A stretch of DNA of 64,000 bases from Paenibacillus silagei (GCF_017874735.1 NZ_JAGGLV010000021.1:1-64000); one strand, 5' to 3'. Shown: positions 34,242 to 43,120, counted from the first letter of the stretch. A program made the numbers and translations. The notes: generated from the sequence alone by a model not told the origin.

Positions 34242-34478
34242 CTAAAATTGCGGAAGCTGATCCAGATTGTTCGTAGGATCTCCATCTGCATCGCCGCGGA
34301 TATACATTTCGCCGTCTTTGCCCTTAAATACATTGACCCCTGCGATGCTGCCGGACTGAACCTCCTGAAGTGCCTGCTGATAATCCAGCACGCGTCCGGA
34401 GGAGGTCTGGAACCCGGTCAGGTCCCCGTCACCGTTACGTTTGGCGGCAATAAAGCGTTCCCGTTCTTGATTCATCAC
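34242..34478 (-). CDS. DUF3892 domain protein
   Basis: The 78-aa protein is one DUF3892 domain. It begins ERFIAAKRNGDGDLTGFQTSSGRVLDYQQAL and ends with GVNVFKGKDGEMYIRGDADGDPTNNLDQLP, both diagnostic blocks. The domain occurs widely in Bacillales and its function is unknown. The first codon is GTG (34478) followed at once by ATG; either is possible behind GGAGACG. It is a single gene. Confidence 0.85.
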   Translation of the reverse strand: MMNQERERFIAAKRNGDGDLTGFQTSSGRVLDYQQALQEVQSGSIAGVNVFKGKDGEMYIRGDADGDPTNNLDQLPQF

Positions 34479-34569
34479 TTAGGATCGTCTCCTTCGCACT
34501 AGAGTTAGCCAGCTATCCTGGCCCGATTCTAGCTTGTCCATAGCAGCGGAAGAGTATGTACCCGGCAGA

Positions 34570-35013
34570 TTACAGGGCCTTGCTCATTCTGACATGCAGA
34601 ATCCCGGCATCATAGAAGGGCTCCTTGGAGATTACTTCATAGCCGAGCTTGCTGTAAAATGGTTCTGCTTGACACTGGGCATCCAGAATGGAAGCCTGCA
34701 GACCCAGCTCACGTGCCCGTTCTTCCATAGCCAGCAGCAGGATACGTCCGCATCCCTTAGCGCGGAAGGCTTCCCGAACGGCAATCCGCTGCATCTTGGC
34801 AGTGTCCGCTTTATAATAGATCAGCCGGCCGGTTGCAGCCGGCTGCCCGCCCTCCATGAGCAGGAAATGATGCACATGCTCACTGATGGCATCATATTCA
34901 TCGATCTCCTCTTCTACCGGCACCTTCTGTTCTTCCACAAACACCTTCTTGCGGATCTCCAGCGCCATTTGAAGCTGCTCCTCTGTAGTAACATGTACGA
35001 TTTCCACTGCCAT
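34570..35013 (-). CDS. GNAT family acetyltransferase (YjcF/ElaA-like)
   Basis: The 147-aa protein has one GNAT domain: the N-terminal helix-rich part with RKKVFVEEQKVPVEEEIDEYD, the core AKMQRIAVREAFRAKGCGRILLLAMEERARE (acetyl-CoA pyrophosphate loop RAKGCG), and FYSKLGYEVISKEPF. This layout is typical of YjcF-like proteins, whose substrate is unknown. ATG follows AGGAGCCAGGGAG. Confidence 0.87.
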   Translation of the reverse strand: MAVEIVHVTTEEQLQMALEIRKKVFVEEQKVPVEEEIDEYDAISEHVHHFLLMEGGQPAATGRLIYYKADTAKMQRIAVREAFRAKGCGRILLLAMEERARELGLQASILDAQCQAEPFYSKLGYEVISKEPFYDAGILHVRMSKAL

Positions 35014-35136
35014 CTCCCTGGCTCCTCTCTATAGCTCCAATCAATATGGAGCATTATACAGAATTATTAATATCCTGTATAGAGCCTGAGAGCTTCAGGG
35101 CAAGGCCCGTGGACAAGGAAGCTCCGGCCACCTTAC

Positions 35137-35352
35137 TTACGGAGTCTCATAGACCTCCTCGGGAATCGAGCGGTCATACACATCCCGCAGAACCGGCGAG
35201 GTCAGGCTATCCCGTGAATTCAGACTCCCGTCCAGTCCGGTCATCCTGTGAACATCCGTATATTCAGGAACCTGCTTACCTGCCGTACATCCGGCGATTC
35301 CCAGAAGGAGACATGCTCCAATCCATAAGAGACATACTCTTGCCAAGCGCAT
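35137..35352 (-). CDS. Small lipoprotein, unknown function
   Basis: The 71-aa protein starts with a basic residue pair and a hydrophobic signal ending in the lipobox LLGIAGC, so it is probably lipid-anchored outside the cell. The mature part is about 50 residues, acidic, without a recognised domain. The frame opens earlier, but ATG at 35350-35352 sits behind GAGGAGG and places the signal peptide at the terminus. Confidence 0.65.
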   Translation of the reverse strand: MRLARVCLLWIGACLLLGIAGCTAGKQVPEYTDVHRMTGLDGSLNSRDSLTSPVLRDVYDRSIPEEVYETP

Positions 35353-35422
35353 TGTTGTTAACCTCCTCATCCTTCTCGGCTCTTTACAGCTTTGACGAAT
35401 CGGGAGGTTCATAAACGAAGAT

Positions 35423-36523
35423 TTACAGATTTACATTGCCAACTACATGGACAAGATACATCATCCCCCCAAGAACTCCGGCAAGGACAAAATACGCGGC
35501 CCCATATCTCCAGCGGGAAGCAGCCGGCACATCATAGTACTTATCATTGTCATATACCGTGAAGCTGATCTCACAGCTCATCTTCATCTGCAGGCTGGCA
35601 TCCACATACAGCTGATCTAGCTGCACGACTTTGACTTTTCCGATCAGCGACTGCACCGGCATGGTCGTCGTTCCATAGTAATCCAGGTTATCCCAGCGTA
35701 CGCCGACAAACTGCTGGCGGTTCAAATCACTGTAGGTGGTGAACGGCAGCTCCCGCTTATGCTCGGGGCCGGGGATCAGATATCCTTGCTCCTGCAGATC
35801 CCCGATGGGGATCAGGAAGCTTTTGAGCACAGTATGCATCTGATTCTTCGTCCGCCGGCTAATGTACTTCTTATACATATCATAAGCGAACATTACCCAG
35901 ATTACGCCAAATAAGATAGATTTCAGATAGATAATTACAGCTAATCCTCCAATAAGCCCGACCAGCCATAACCAGCGTGTAACCGCCGTGGCAATTCTGC
36001 CTCCGTCCAGCGGATGGATCGGCAGCAGGTTAATCAGATTCAGGAAGAAGCCGATGTAGGCCAGCGAATATAACAAAGGGCTATGATAATAATAGGCTGC
36101 TCCGAACACGATCAGTGCGCCGATACTCCCCAGTATAGGGCCGCCAAAAGCGACATAGGCTTCCTCTCTGGCATCCAGCGGCTGCTTCTTCATCGTAATC
36201 AGCGCACCCATAAAAGGAATAAACAGCGGTGCGCTTACCGGAAGCCCGATCCGCTTAGCCGCGATAACATGGCCGATCTCATGAACGAATAATAATGCAA
36301 CGAAGCCCACAGCAAATTGCCATGGTGAAATCAGTGCATAAGCCCAGATCGATACCATCATGGAGATCAGCGGACCTGCGATTTTCCCCAGCTTAAGCAG
36401 AGAGATAATGGCTTTTCCCTTGAGCAGCAGCAGTACCGCCCCACTGCCCAGCCACCCCCATGCCCCCGAGCTTTTTTTCTCCTGTTTGTTTTCCTGCAAT
36501 AGTCTCAATCTCCTTTTGATCAC
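35423..36523 (-). CDS. Site-2 protease family (M50) membrane metalloprotease
   Basis: The 366-aa protein has about six membrane segments. The zinc motif HEIGH lies in FVHEIGHVIAAKR and the second ligand motif is HPLDGGRIA, as in rhomboid-unrelated site-2 proteases that cleave within the membrane. A C-terminal soluble part (about 225-340) is followed by a final membrane segment. The frame starts at GTG (36521-36523), but an AAAAGGAG lies just inside, so translation may begin at a TTG eight codons later. Substrate unknown. Confidence 0.85.
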   Translation of the reverse strand: MIKRRLRLLQENKQEKKSSGAWGWLGSGAVLLLLKGKAIISLLKLGKIAGPLISMMVSIWAYALISPWQFAVGFVALLFVHEIGHVIAAKRIGLPVSAPLFIPFMGALITMKKQPLDAREEAYVAFGGPILGSIGALIVFGAAYYYHSPLLYSLAYIGFFLNLINLLPIHPLDGGRIATAVTRWLWLVGLIGGLAVIIYLKSILFGVIWVMFAYDMYKKYISRRTKNQMHTVLKSFLIPIGDLQEQGYLIPGPEHKRELPFTTYSDLNRQQFVGVRWDNLDYYGTTTMPVQSLIGKVKVVQLDQLYVDASLQMKMSCEISFTVYDNDKYYDVPAASRWRYGAAYFVLAGVLGGMMYLVHVVGNVNL

Positions 36524-36631
36524 TGTGTCGCTTCAATCCCAGGCCAGGATCAGGCACTCCTCTGCTTCCCGTTAGCCCTTACTCTCTACTGTCGCACAGG
36601 AGTGCAGTGGATTGCAAATAGACTTACGGTG

Positions 36632-36661
36632 TTGACAAATCTCCCGGCCTGCGTATATGAT
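36632..36661 (+). promoter_or_regulatory. Promoter of the metG T-box transcript
   Basis: TTGACA at 36632-36637 with TATATG (36654-36659, 16-bp spacer) or TATGAT (36656-36661, 18-bp spacer). It sits just ahead of the T-box leader. Confidence 0.7.
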
Positions 36662-36669
36662 ATCCAGTA

Positions 36670-36970
36670 ATTAGGATAACCACAATAGCTGCGAAGAGAA
36701 AGAGTACCCTGGCAATTCTTCCACAGAGAGCTCCGGATGCTGAAAAGGAGCAAAGAAAACCCTCGGGAATATGGTCTCAGAGCTGCGCATCGAAGCCCGC
36801 ATCGCCGGGACGTAGGCTGCGCCGGAACCCGCATCCGTTACCATGCTAGGGTATACCCGCTTTAATCTGCGGACGTACCTGAAGAGGTGGATGCTGCGAG
36901 GCATTGATGAATTTGGGTGGTAACACGTGAGCACAGGCTCTCGTCCCTTTAGGGGATGAGTGCCTTTTTT
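36670..36970 (+). ncRNA. T-box leader, methionine-specific
   Basis: The leader has a stem I with an AGTA-type bulge and a GGATG loop, a specifier region reading AATATGG (AUG, methionine), and the T-box sequence TGGGTGGTAACACG (36914-36927). A terminator follows with GGCTCTCGTCCC (36936-36947) against GGGGATGAGTGCC and a run of six T. Uncharged tRNA-Met would favour the antiterminator and turn on metG. Confidence 0.92.
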
Positions 36971-37000
36971 GCGTTCACATCATTTAAGGAGGAGAGAAAT

Positions 37001-38719
37001 ATGGCTAACATTTTTATTGGAGGGGCTTGGCCTTATGCCAATGGCTCCCTGCATCTGGGCAGACTCGCCAGCATTCTTCCGGGAGATATTCTGGCCCGCT
37101 ACCACCGTGCCAAAGGCGACGCTGTGCTCTATGTATCCGGCAGTGACTGTCACGGTACCCCCGTTGCTGTACAGGCGGCGCAGGAGGGTGTAGCCCCGGG
37201 TGAATTCGCCAGCCGGTATCATGAGGAGTTCGCCGCTTGCTTCCGCGCCTTGGGCTTCACTTATGACTTGTATACCCGGACCGATCAGGCACATCACCAC
37301 AATACGGTGCAGGAGCTGTTCCTTAAGCTGCTGGATCACGGGTATCTGTACCAGAAACCCGGTCTCCAGTGCTATTGTGAGCAGGACCAGCGCTTCTTGC
37401 CGGACCGTTATGTTCATGGCCTCTGCCCGGTATGCGGACAGCAGGCCCGGGGAGACCAATGCGATTACTGTTCAACGATTCTCGATCCGGTGGATCTGCT
37501 GGAGCGCACATGCGCCCTCTGCGGCTCTACGCCTGTGCTGCGCTCTACTCAGCATTACTATCTGTCGCTGTCCAGCTTCCAGCAAGCACTCACAGAATAT
37601 ACTGATTCAGCGCAGGGCTGGAGAGACAATGCCGTCCGTCTAACCCGCAGATATCTGCAGGAAGGCCTGCAGGACCGCGCAGCAACACGCGATCTGGACT
37701 GGGGCGTGGATGTCCCCACCCCAGGCTTCGCAGACAAAAAAATCTATGTCTGGATCGAAGCGGTCAGCGGTTATCTGTCGGCCAGCAAGCAATGGGCCGC
37801 CGAGACGGGGGGCCGCTGGGAGGATTTCTGGTCTGTAGGGTCCGCACAAGATAACGATGGGCAGCCGCCTATAACCGCTTACTATGTGCATGGGAAGGAT
37901 AATATTCCTTTTCACAGCCTGATCTGGCCTGCTATCCTGCTTGGAGCTGAGGAACTACATCTGCCGGACCGGATCTTCTCTTCTGAATATCTGACCCTGG
38001 AGGGGCAGAAATTCTCCACCAGCCGCAACTGGGCGGTCTGGGTGCCGGATATTCTCAGCCGGTATGACCCGGACTCGGTCCGTTATTTCCTGACTGCGAA
38101 CGGTCCCGAGAAGCGGGATGCCGACTTCTCCTGGAGAGAGTTCATCTACAGCCATAACAGCGAGCTGCTGGGCGCATTCGGCAATTTCGTCAACCGCAGC
38201 CTCGTATTCGTGAATAAGTTCTGGAAGGGCAGCGTTCCAGATGGAGTCTTGGATGAAGCATGGGTTAGCAGTCTGGACCAGCTGTATAAGGAGGCAGGAA
38301 GGCTGACCCAAGCCGGACACTTTAAGGAGGCCCTGGAATTCATCTTCTCGCATATCCGCCAGGCCAATAAGTATTTCGATCAGCAGCAGCCGTGGCTCCA
38401 GATCAAGCATGATCCTGCAGCCGGGGCTAACACGCTGTACACCTGTGTTCAGATTATTGCCAATCTGTCTAACCTGCTGAACCCGTTCCTCCCCTTCTCC
38501 TGCGAGAAGATTAGAGGCTTCCTGTCCATAGAACAGCCCGTATGGCACCCGGTATCCGTCCTTGCAGAGCAGCCTATATTGGAGCTTGAATTACTGTTTG
38601 AGCGGATAGATGTAGAGCGCATAGAGGAGGAAATAGAGCGGATGAAAGACAAAAGCGTCCTGCCTCTCATACCGCTCACGAAAGCAAGCGGCGAAGGCAA
38701 GAACGCTCCGGGGTCTTAA
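37001..38719 (+). CDS. metG: Methionine-tRNA ligase (second-type MetRS)
   Basis: The 572-aa class I synthetase charges tRNA-Met. It closely follows the shorter second MetRS of the B. cereus group (GGAWPYANGSLHLG, GSDCHGTP, GDQCDYCSTILDP, WRDNAVRLTRRYLQEGL, FSWREFIYSHNSELLGA). The HIGH motif reads HLGR (18-21), with Arg for the usual last His, and KMSKS reads KFSTS (337-341). A Cys-rich zinc insert lies at about 120-175. No C-terminal tRNA-binding domain is present. ATG follows AAGGAGGAGAG. It is controlled by the upstream T-box. A second, housekeeping MetRS is likely elsewhere. Confidence 0.93.
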   Translation: MANIFIGGAWPYANGSLHLGRLASILPGDILARYHRAKGDAVLYVSGSDCHGTPVAVQAAQEGVAPGEFASRYHEEFAACFRALGFTYDLYTRTDQAHHHNTVQELFLKLLDHGYLYQKPGLQCYCEQDQRFLPDRYVHGLCPVCGQQARGDQCDYCSTILDPVDLLERTCALCGSTPVLRSTQHYYLSLSSFQQALTEYTDSAQGWRDNAVRLTRRYLQEGLQDRAATRDLDWGVDVPTPGFADKKIYVWIEAVSGYLSASKQWAAETGGRWEDFWSVGSAQDNDGQPPITAYYVHGKDNIPFHSLIWPAILLGAEELHLPDRIFSSEYLTLEGQKFSTSRNWAVWVPDILSRYDPDSVRYFLTANGPEKRDADFSWREFIYSHNSELLGAFGNFVNRSLVFVNKFWKGSVPDGVLDEAWVSSLDQLYKEAGRLTQAGHFKEALEFIFSHIRQANKYFDQQQPWLQIKHDPAAGANTLYTCVQIIANLSNLLNPFLPFSCEKIRGFLSIEQPVWHPVSVLAEQPILELELLFERIDVERIEEEIERMKDKSVLPLIPLTKASGEGKNAPGS

Positions 38720-38760
38720 TATTGATGAATACACAGCGGCTGTCCGCTCTGTGTGATAAC

Positions 38761-39714
38761 TTAGTTCTGGCCGGGGTAACGTGCTCCGGCTGCAATACCT
38801 TGCGGGGATATCCGCTCAATCCGGGCGAGATCCTCTGTCGTCAATGTAACCTGAAGCGCTCCGAGGTTCTCTTGTAACCGCTCCAGCCGCTTCGTGCCGG
38901 GAATCGGTACAATTTGATCTCCTTGTGCTAGAAGCCAGGCCAGGGCTAGCTGTGCCGGGGCGTAGCCTTTCTCGGCCGCCATCTGCCCGATCAGCGAGAC
39001 GACCTCCAGGTTCCGGGTGAAGTTCTCTCCCTGGAACCGAGGGTAATGGCGGCGGTAATCATCCTCCGGCAGATCATCGAAGCTCTTGATCTGTCCAGTC
39101 AGAAAACCGCGGCCCAGCGGGCTATAAGGAACGAAGCCGATGCCCAGCTCCTTGACCAGCGGCAGAATCTCATCCTCCACCTCCCGGCTCCAGAGCGAAT
39201 ACTCTGTCTGCAGGGCGGTCAACGGATGCACCGCATGTGCCCGGCGGATCAGTTCAGGCGAAGCCTCGGATAAGCCGATATAACGGATCTTCCCTTCCTT
39301 GACGAGGTCAGCCAGGGTACCGGCGGTTTCCTCAATAGGCGTGTTCGGATCGGGACGGTGCTGATAGTACAGATCGATATAATCTGTGCCGAGTTGATAG
39401 AGGCTGGCATCTACGGATTTTTTGATATAGGCCGGGTCTCCCTTGGGTCCCTGAGTATGCGTAATGCCGAATTTGGTCGCAATCACAGCCTGATCTCTCC
39501 GGCCCTTAAGTGCCCGTCCGAGAAGCCGTTCATTGCCGCCGAAGCGCTGCTGCTCGAAAGCTCCGTAGATATCCGCTGTGTCCAGCAGGGTTACGCCCAG
39601 GTCAAGCGCGCCATGAATGGTTCGTACAGACTCTTCATTATCCGGCATCATCATCGTTCCGAGTCCCAGAGCCGATACGATCAGCCCTTCGTTCCCAAGT
39701 GTTCTTGTGTGCAT
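38761..39714 (-). CDS. Aldo/keto reductase
   Basis: The 317-aa NADPH-dependent reductase has the AKR (alpha/beta)8 barrel with the catalytic set Asp (LLDTADIYG), Tyr (DIYG), Lys (VIATKFG) and His (YYQHRPDP), and the cofactor loop IPGTKRLERLQENLGA. It resembles YccK/AKR13-type general stress reductases. The frame extends to 39756, but ATG at 39712-39714 follows GAGGAGG and gives the family start. A helix-turn-helix regulator lies upstream in the same direction. Substrate unknown. Confidence 0.92.
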   Translation of the reverse strand: MHTRTLGNEGLIVSALGLGTMMMPDNEESVRTIHGALDLGVTLLDTADIYGAFEQQRFGGNERLLGRALKGRRDQAVIATKFGITHTQGPKGDPAYIKKSVDASLYQLGTDYIDLYYQHRPDPNTPIEETAGTLADLVKEGKIRYIGLSEASPELIRRAHAVHPLTALQTEYSLWSREVEDEILPLVKELGIGFVPYSPLGRGFLTGQIKSFDDLPEDDYRRHYPRFQGENFTRNLEVVSLIGQMAAEKGYAPAQLALAWLLAQGDQIVPIPGTKRLERLQENLGALQVTLTTEDLARIERISPQGIAAGARYPGQN

Positions 39715-39867
39715 ATGGTTGCCTCCTCTTGTCCCTGTAATAGATCTTATGAACATGACCTTATTCTAACCGTCCTGCCGTGGAGCAGCCACAGTACGTT
39801 CATGCTAGTAAGATCATTACCAGGGAGCAGCAGACCAGTAAGATATGCGCCTTCAGGTGATCCTCTG

Positions 39868-40677
39868 CTAGGTTAAGACAGGGGTGTAGATACAAATATG
39901 CAGACCCGGGTGATCCGCCAGATTGGCCATCGAATTGATATCGTAGACTACAGGCTGGCTCGTGCCAAGACTCTCTATGACCACACGGTTGACCTTCTTG
40001 CCTTGAATATTGTGCTGCTTCCACATCTGAGCGAAATCCGCACTGTCCTCCATGAGCTGATCGACCATCTCCTTGTACCAGGGATCGTGCAGGTTCATGT
40101 CATAATAGGTTCTGTACACCCCTACTGAATAGATTGCGAACTCCTCCCAGTTCCGCATCCGACGGCGCAGCTCCATATCCAGGAACAGAAGACGCATCAT
40201 AATGCGCTCTGAAGCAGACAGACCTCCGAAATCACTAAGGACTTCACTCGCCTTATCATTCCAAGCCAGTACCTCAGACCGCTCATTCGTAATAAAAGAC
40301 GGATAAGTCAATTGGCGGATAATATCCCGCCACTGCGGATTCAGCTCCGGACTGGCTGTATCTATAGAAGCAAGTGTATCCGGCAAGCCCGGATTCCATA
40401 GCTCAAACAGATGCTTACGCTCATCTGCCGACAACCGCAGCGCCTGACTTAGACTCTCCATGACCTCTCTGGAGGCGGTAACCTCCCTGCCCTGCTCCAG
40501 CCAAGTATAATAGGTGCTGCTGAGACCAGCCAGAACCGCAACCTCCTCCCGGCGCAGCCCTGGTGTTCTGCGCTGACTGTTCGTTTCCTTGATCCCTACA
40601 GCTTCAGGCTGCAGACGTTCCCGGCGTGATCTCAGGTAGTCGCCAAGACGCCTAAACCTCGTAATCTCGTAACTCAT
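39868..40677 (-). CDS. XRE-family regulator with MmyB-like ligand domain
   Basis: The 269-aa protein has an N-terminal helix-turn-helix (TPGLRREEVAVLAGLSSTYYTWLEQGREV, about 37-68). A C-terminal MmyB-like PAS-type ligand domain follows (about 105-265), containing LNPQWRDIIRQLTYPSFITNERSEVLAWN. This family commonly controls a neighbouring oxidoreductase; the aldo/keto reductase 150 bp downstream is the obvious candidate. ATG follows AAAGGAGG. Confidence 0.88.
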   Translation of the reverse strand: MSYEITRFRRLGDYLRSRRERLQPEAVGIKETNSQRRTPGLRREEVAVLAGLSSTYYTWLEQGREVTASREVMESLSQALRLSADERKHLFELWNPGLPDTLASIDTASPELNPQWRDIIRQLTYPSFITNERSEVLAWNDKASEVLSDFGGLSASERIMMRLLFLDMELRRRMRNWEEFAIYSVGVYRTYYDMNLHDPWYKEMVDQLMEDSADFAQMWKQHNIQGKKVNRVVIESLGTSQPVVYDINSMANLADHPGLHICIYTPVLT

Positions 40678-40709
40678 GAGCTGGGCCTCCTTTCAGCATT
40701 ACGATGGAT

Positions 40710-41132
40710 TCATAGATGCTTCACATATTCACACACTCTCGCATATAGCGTGGGGTAAATCCCCGGGTATGTCACCGCCTGCGGCAGCTCCTTGAAGCTT
40801 CGAAGCTCCGCCATTTCGTACGGGGGCAAATTTCCGAACCTTTTGACATCTGCATAATACAACATCCCGTAGCTCTCTGCCAGCTCTTCACTACTGACCG
40901 AATAGATGCATAACGGATGCAGTTCATATTCTTCAGCACCTGTCTCTTCGTAAAGCTCTCTTACCGCAGCTTCCCCGGGACTCTCACCCGCCTCAATATG
41001 CCCGCCGGCAAATTCCCATGTGGACCGCTCACGGTGCCGCACCAGCACCCAATCGTTCCCTTGCTTCATAAAAATCACTACATACTTGAGACTCACCCCA
41101 GGGCACTCCGCTTCATGCAATGTTACGATCAT
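40710..41132 (-). CDS. NUDIX hydrolase
   Basis: The 140-aa protein carries a complete Nudix box (GHIEAGESPGEAAVRELYEETGA), which binds Mg2+ and hydrolyses a nucleoside diphosphate linked to some group X. The open frame runs to 41183, but ATG at 41130-41132 follows AAAGGTGG and fits the domain. The substrate is not predictable. It lies about 30 bp upstream of the regulator gene in the same direction and could share a transcript. Confidence 0.88.
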   Translation of the reverse strand: MIVTLHEAECPGVSLKYVVIFMKQGNDWVLVRHRERSTWEFAGGHIEAGESPGEAAVRELYEETGAEEYELHPLCIYSVSSEELAESYGMLYYADVKRFGNLPPYEMAELRSFKELPQAVTYPGIYPTLYARVCEYVKHL

Positions 41133-41285
41133 GATAGAATTCCACCTTTTATAGTTCGTTAGAATCTTCCAGAGAAGCGCCATTATTGTAATATACTATG
41201 GATGGGGTGTCGTGGGTTTTTGTCATTGTGGTGGTGTGGGAGAGTTATGATTAACGGTATCATTTGTATCATAGTAAAAAATATC

Positions 41286-41315
41286 TTGCCATTCCCTTAC
41301 GTCCTGTGTTATTAT
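41286..41315 (+). promoter_or_regulatory. Promoter of tRNA-Val
   Basis: TTGCCA (41286-41291) and TATTAT (41310-41315) with an 18-bp spacer, 12 bp ahead of the tRNA. Confidence 0.65.
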
Positions 41316-41327
41316 AAATTTCGTTGC

Positions 41328-41399
41328 AGGACGGTAGCTCAGCGGGAGAGCACTATCTTGACAGGGTAGGGGTCATGGGTTCGAACCCCATCCGTCCTA
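41328..41399 (+). tRNA. tRNA-Val, anticodon GAC
   Basis: A full cloverleaf can be drawn. Acceptor AGGACGG (41328-41334) pairs with CCGTCCT (41392-41398), discriminator A41399. The D arm is GCTC/GAGC. Anticodon stem CTATC/GGTAG carries loop TTGACAG, so the anticodon is GAC (41360-41362). T arm is ATGGG-TTCGAAC-CCCAT. The 3' CCA is not encoded. It reads GUC and GUU. It is a solitary gene with its own promoter and terminator. Confidence 0.96.
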
Positions 41400-41418
41400 T
41401 ATATAGAGAGTTTTAAAG

Positions 41419-41452
41419 AAACGAAGCCGATCTTATGATCGGCTTCGTTTTT
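41419..41452. terminator. Terminator after tRNA-Val, shared with the Rpn gene
   Basis: A 14-bp perfect stem pairs AAACGAAGCCGATC (41419-41432) with GATCGGCTTCGTTT (41437-41450), followed by T. It lies between convergent transcripts. Confidence 0.92.
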
Positions 41453-41532
41453 CGTTGTTATCATTGCAACAGTTTTAAATTTTGAATTCCAGTGCCCCAT
41501 TGCCAAGAGCTTTCTAGCAGTTTCTCTTTTTC

Positions 41533-41866
41533 TCATCGGTTCATTCATGGTCAGTGTCTTCCCACTTGTGATTTCAAGCTTAAAACTTCTTGCTCTGAGA
41601 GGCCTGAGGCTCTAACAATAATGGAGGTTTCCACTCCAAGAGCAAGAAGTTCACGCACCATTGCCTCTGCCTTTTTTCGTTCACCCTCTGCTCGCCCTTC
41701 TGCTCGTCCCTCAGCTCGCCCCTCAGCCTTAGCCCCATTCATCCGTGATGCCTCATCACGCAAATACTTCATCCGGGCTTCATACTCCATCCTTGTAGCG
41801 GCATCCTGACTCAGGAACTCCAGCGTATCCATTGCTTTTTTCAACATCGGTTCATTCATGGTCAGC
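41533..41866. repeat. Direct 21-bp repeat inside and beyond the Rpn gene
   Basis: A 21-bp sequence beginning CATCGGTTCATTCATG occurs at about 41534-41554, straddling the Rpn stop, and again at about 41845-41865 inside the gene, where it encodes LTMNEPM. The outer copy is followed on the minus strand by codons for RKRETARKLLAMG, suggesting a relic of a duplicated Rpn 3' end. Confidence 0.7.
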
Positions 41867-42429
41867 ACCTCCCAGTTTGGTTGTTCAACACCCTTGAGGA
41901 ATAATAGCCAGTTGATCAGACCACTAGTTAATGGAACGGCCTGCTCCTCGAGCTTCGTTAATTCCATCACATGTATCTCAAGATCATTGTTAAGAGATAT
42001 TCCGGTATGATCTTCACGAAGGCGAAAGACATTATGATGGCGGTCATTCGGCAGACAGGAATAGTTCAGTATATTGATCGTCACACACTTCTTCAATTGA
42101 CTGTAATCGTCGCCTTTTTGAATTTGGTGGTAATACATCTCACTCCAGTAGAAAAGCGTCCGCTTCTCCATATTGTATGGATTGAACAGCTGCATTTCGA
42201 TGTTGATCCGTTTGCCCTCAGCCGTCTTGGCCTTGATGTCCAGAATAGACTGCTTCTCCGCTGGAGCATCCTTATCTGTGTACGGATTCATTAATATAAT
42301 TTCTGTCAGCGGGGGTTCGCCGGCTTCCATAAAGGTACTGTTGAGGAAAGCCAGCAGGACATCCTTGTTATTCTCACTGCCGAAAATTTTCTTGAAGATA
42401 AAGTCATTCCGAGCGTCGAGTAACTCCAC
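41551..42429 (-). CDS. Rpn family recombination-promoting nuclease (PD-(D/E)xK)
   Basis: The protein (about 292 aa) has the opening ELLDARNDFIFKKIFGSENNKDVLLAFLNS typical of the Rpn/PDDEXK_2 family. The nuclease core residues include Asp in ILDIKAKTAEG and Glu-x-Gln in INIEMQL. Rpn proteins are DNA endonucleases that raise RecA-independent recombination in E. coli. A Glu/Arg/Ala-rich tail contains AEGRAEGRAEGRAEGE, coded by a 12-bp tandem repeat. The frame extends to 42453, but GTG at 42427-42429 follows TTGGAGTG and gives the family start. It lies next to tRNA-Val. Confidence 0.88.
   Translation of the reverse strand: MELLDARNDFIFKKIFGSENNKDVLLAFLNSTFMEAGEPPLTEIILMNPYTDKDAPAEKQSILDIKAKTAEGKRINIEMQLFNPYNMEKRTLFYWSEMYYHQIQKGDDYSQLKKCVTINILNYSCLPNDRHHNVFRLREDHTGISLNNDLEIHVMELTKLEEQAVPLTSGLINWLLFLKGVEQPNWEVLTMNEPMLKKAMDTLEFLSQDAATRMEYEARMKYLRDEASRMNGAKAEGRAEGRAEGRAEGERKKAEAMVRELLALGVETSIIVRASGLSEQEVLSLKSQVGRH
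41684..41729. repeat. Degenerate 12-bp tandem repeat in the Rpn gene
   Basis: About four 12-bp units encode Ala-Glu-Gly-Arg on the minus strand. Unit boundaries are approximate. Copy-number change would stay in frame and only lengthen or shorten a charged linker. Confidence 0.85.
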
Positions 42430-42577
42430 GATTATCACTCCAATCATATACACTGATTATATCATGGCAGAACTACTCGTTGTAGACAAGGCCAGCTTTT
42501 CGGGCTCCATATACTGCTATTCTGTCCCCTAAGCTCTATGAAACATACAAGAACATGTTTAATCTTTCAGCCCCCCT

Positions 42578-43120
42578 CTACCTAAATGTTATCGCCATTC
42601 GCTTATCCACCAATACAACGGCGTCTGCTTCACCCTTACCGTTGAACATGGCTGAAATTACATATATTTTCGTGTCATCTTCCGCTTTTGCTACCCATTC
42701 TTTTTCCTGCAAGTAGCGCTTGTTAATTGAATCGTAAGCATAGTCGAGGTTCCTTTCCATATCCTTCAGATATTGATCGCCATAGATTTGTTTGAAGTCA
42801 TCCTTAGACATGCCAATTTTAAAACCGCCAGTGGTTTCATATGTATCTTTCGATTCCTCTGCCAGAGTAATCCCTGCCACTTTATCCTCCCGGTACATAA
42901 TCCTCACGCCAGAGCTATACATGACTGAATTCGCAATATCCTTATCCTCCCCCTTGCCCAATACCTCTTCCACTTCTGCACGGCTCATTCCATACTCAAC
43001 AACGGCTTTATAATCGTTCACCTTTTGAATGGCTAAGTCTTTGGTGGTTACCCCGTCCTTTGAATCCGCACAAGCCGTCAATACGAACAAGAACAACATT
43101 ACCAGTACCGTTTTTCTCAT
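42578..43120 (-). CDS. Hypothetical lipoprotein with two BamE/SmpA-like repeats
   Basis: The 180-aa protein has a signal peptide with lipobox VLTAC, so it is lipid-anchored. The mature part shows two similar motifs, YGMSRAEVEEVLGKG (about 43-57) and IGMSKDDFKQIYG (about 102-114), each preceding a beta region. This pattern matches SmpA/BamE-like helix-strand modules. ATG follows GGAGGG. The function is unknown; it sits in the A+T-rich accessory stretch. Confidence 0.72.
   Translation of the reverse strand: MRKTVLVMLFLFVLTACADSKDGVTTKDLAIQKVNDYKAVVEYGMSRAEVEEVLGKGEDKDIANSVMYSSGVRIMYREDKVAGITLAEESKDTYETTGGFKIGMSKDDFKQIYGDQYLKDMERNLDYAYDSINKRYLQEKEWVAKAEDDTKIYVISAMFNGKGEADAVVLVDKRMAITFR

Noticed and set aside
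38731..38754. Hairpin ACACAGCGG/CCGCTCTGTGT between metG and the aldo/keto reductase gene
   Set aside because: It is bulged and has no T run in either direction; too weak to list as a terminator.
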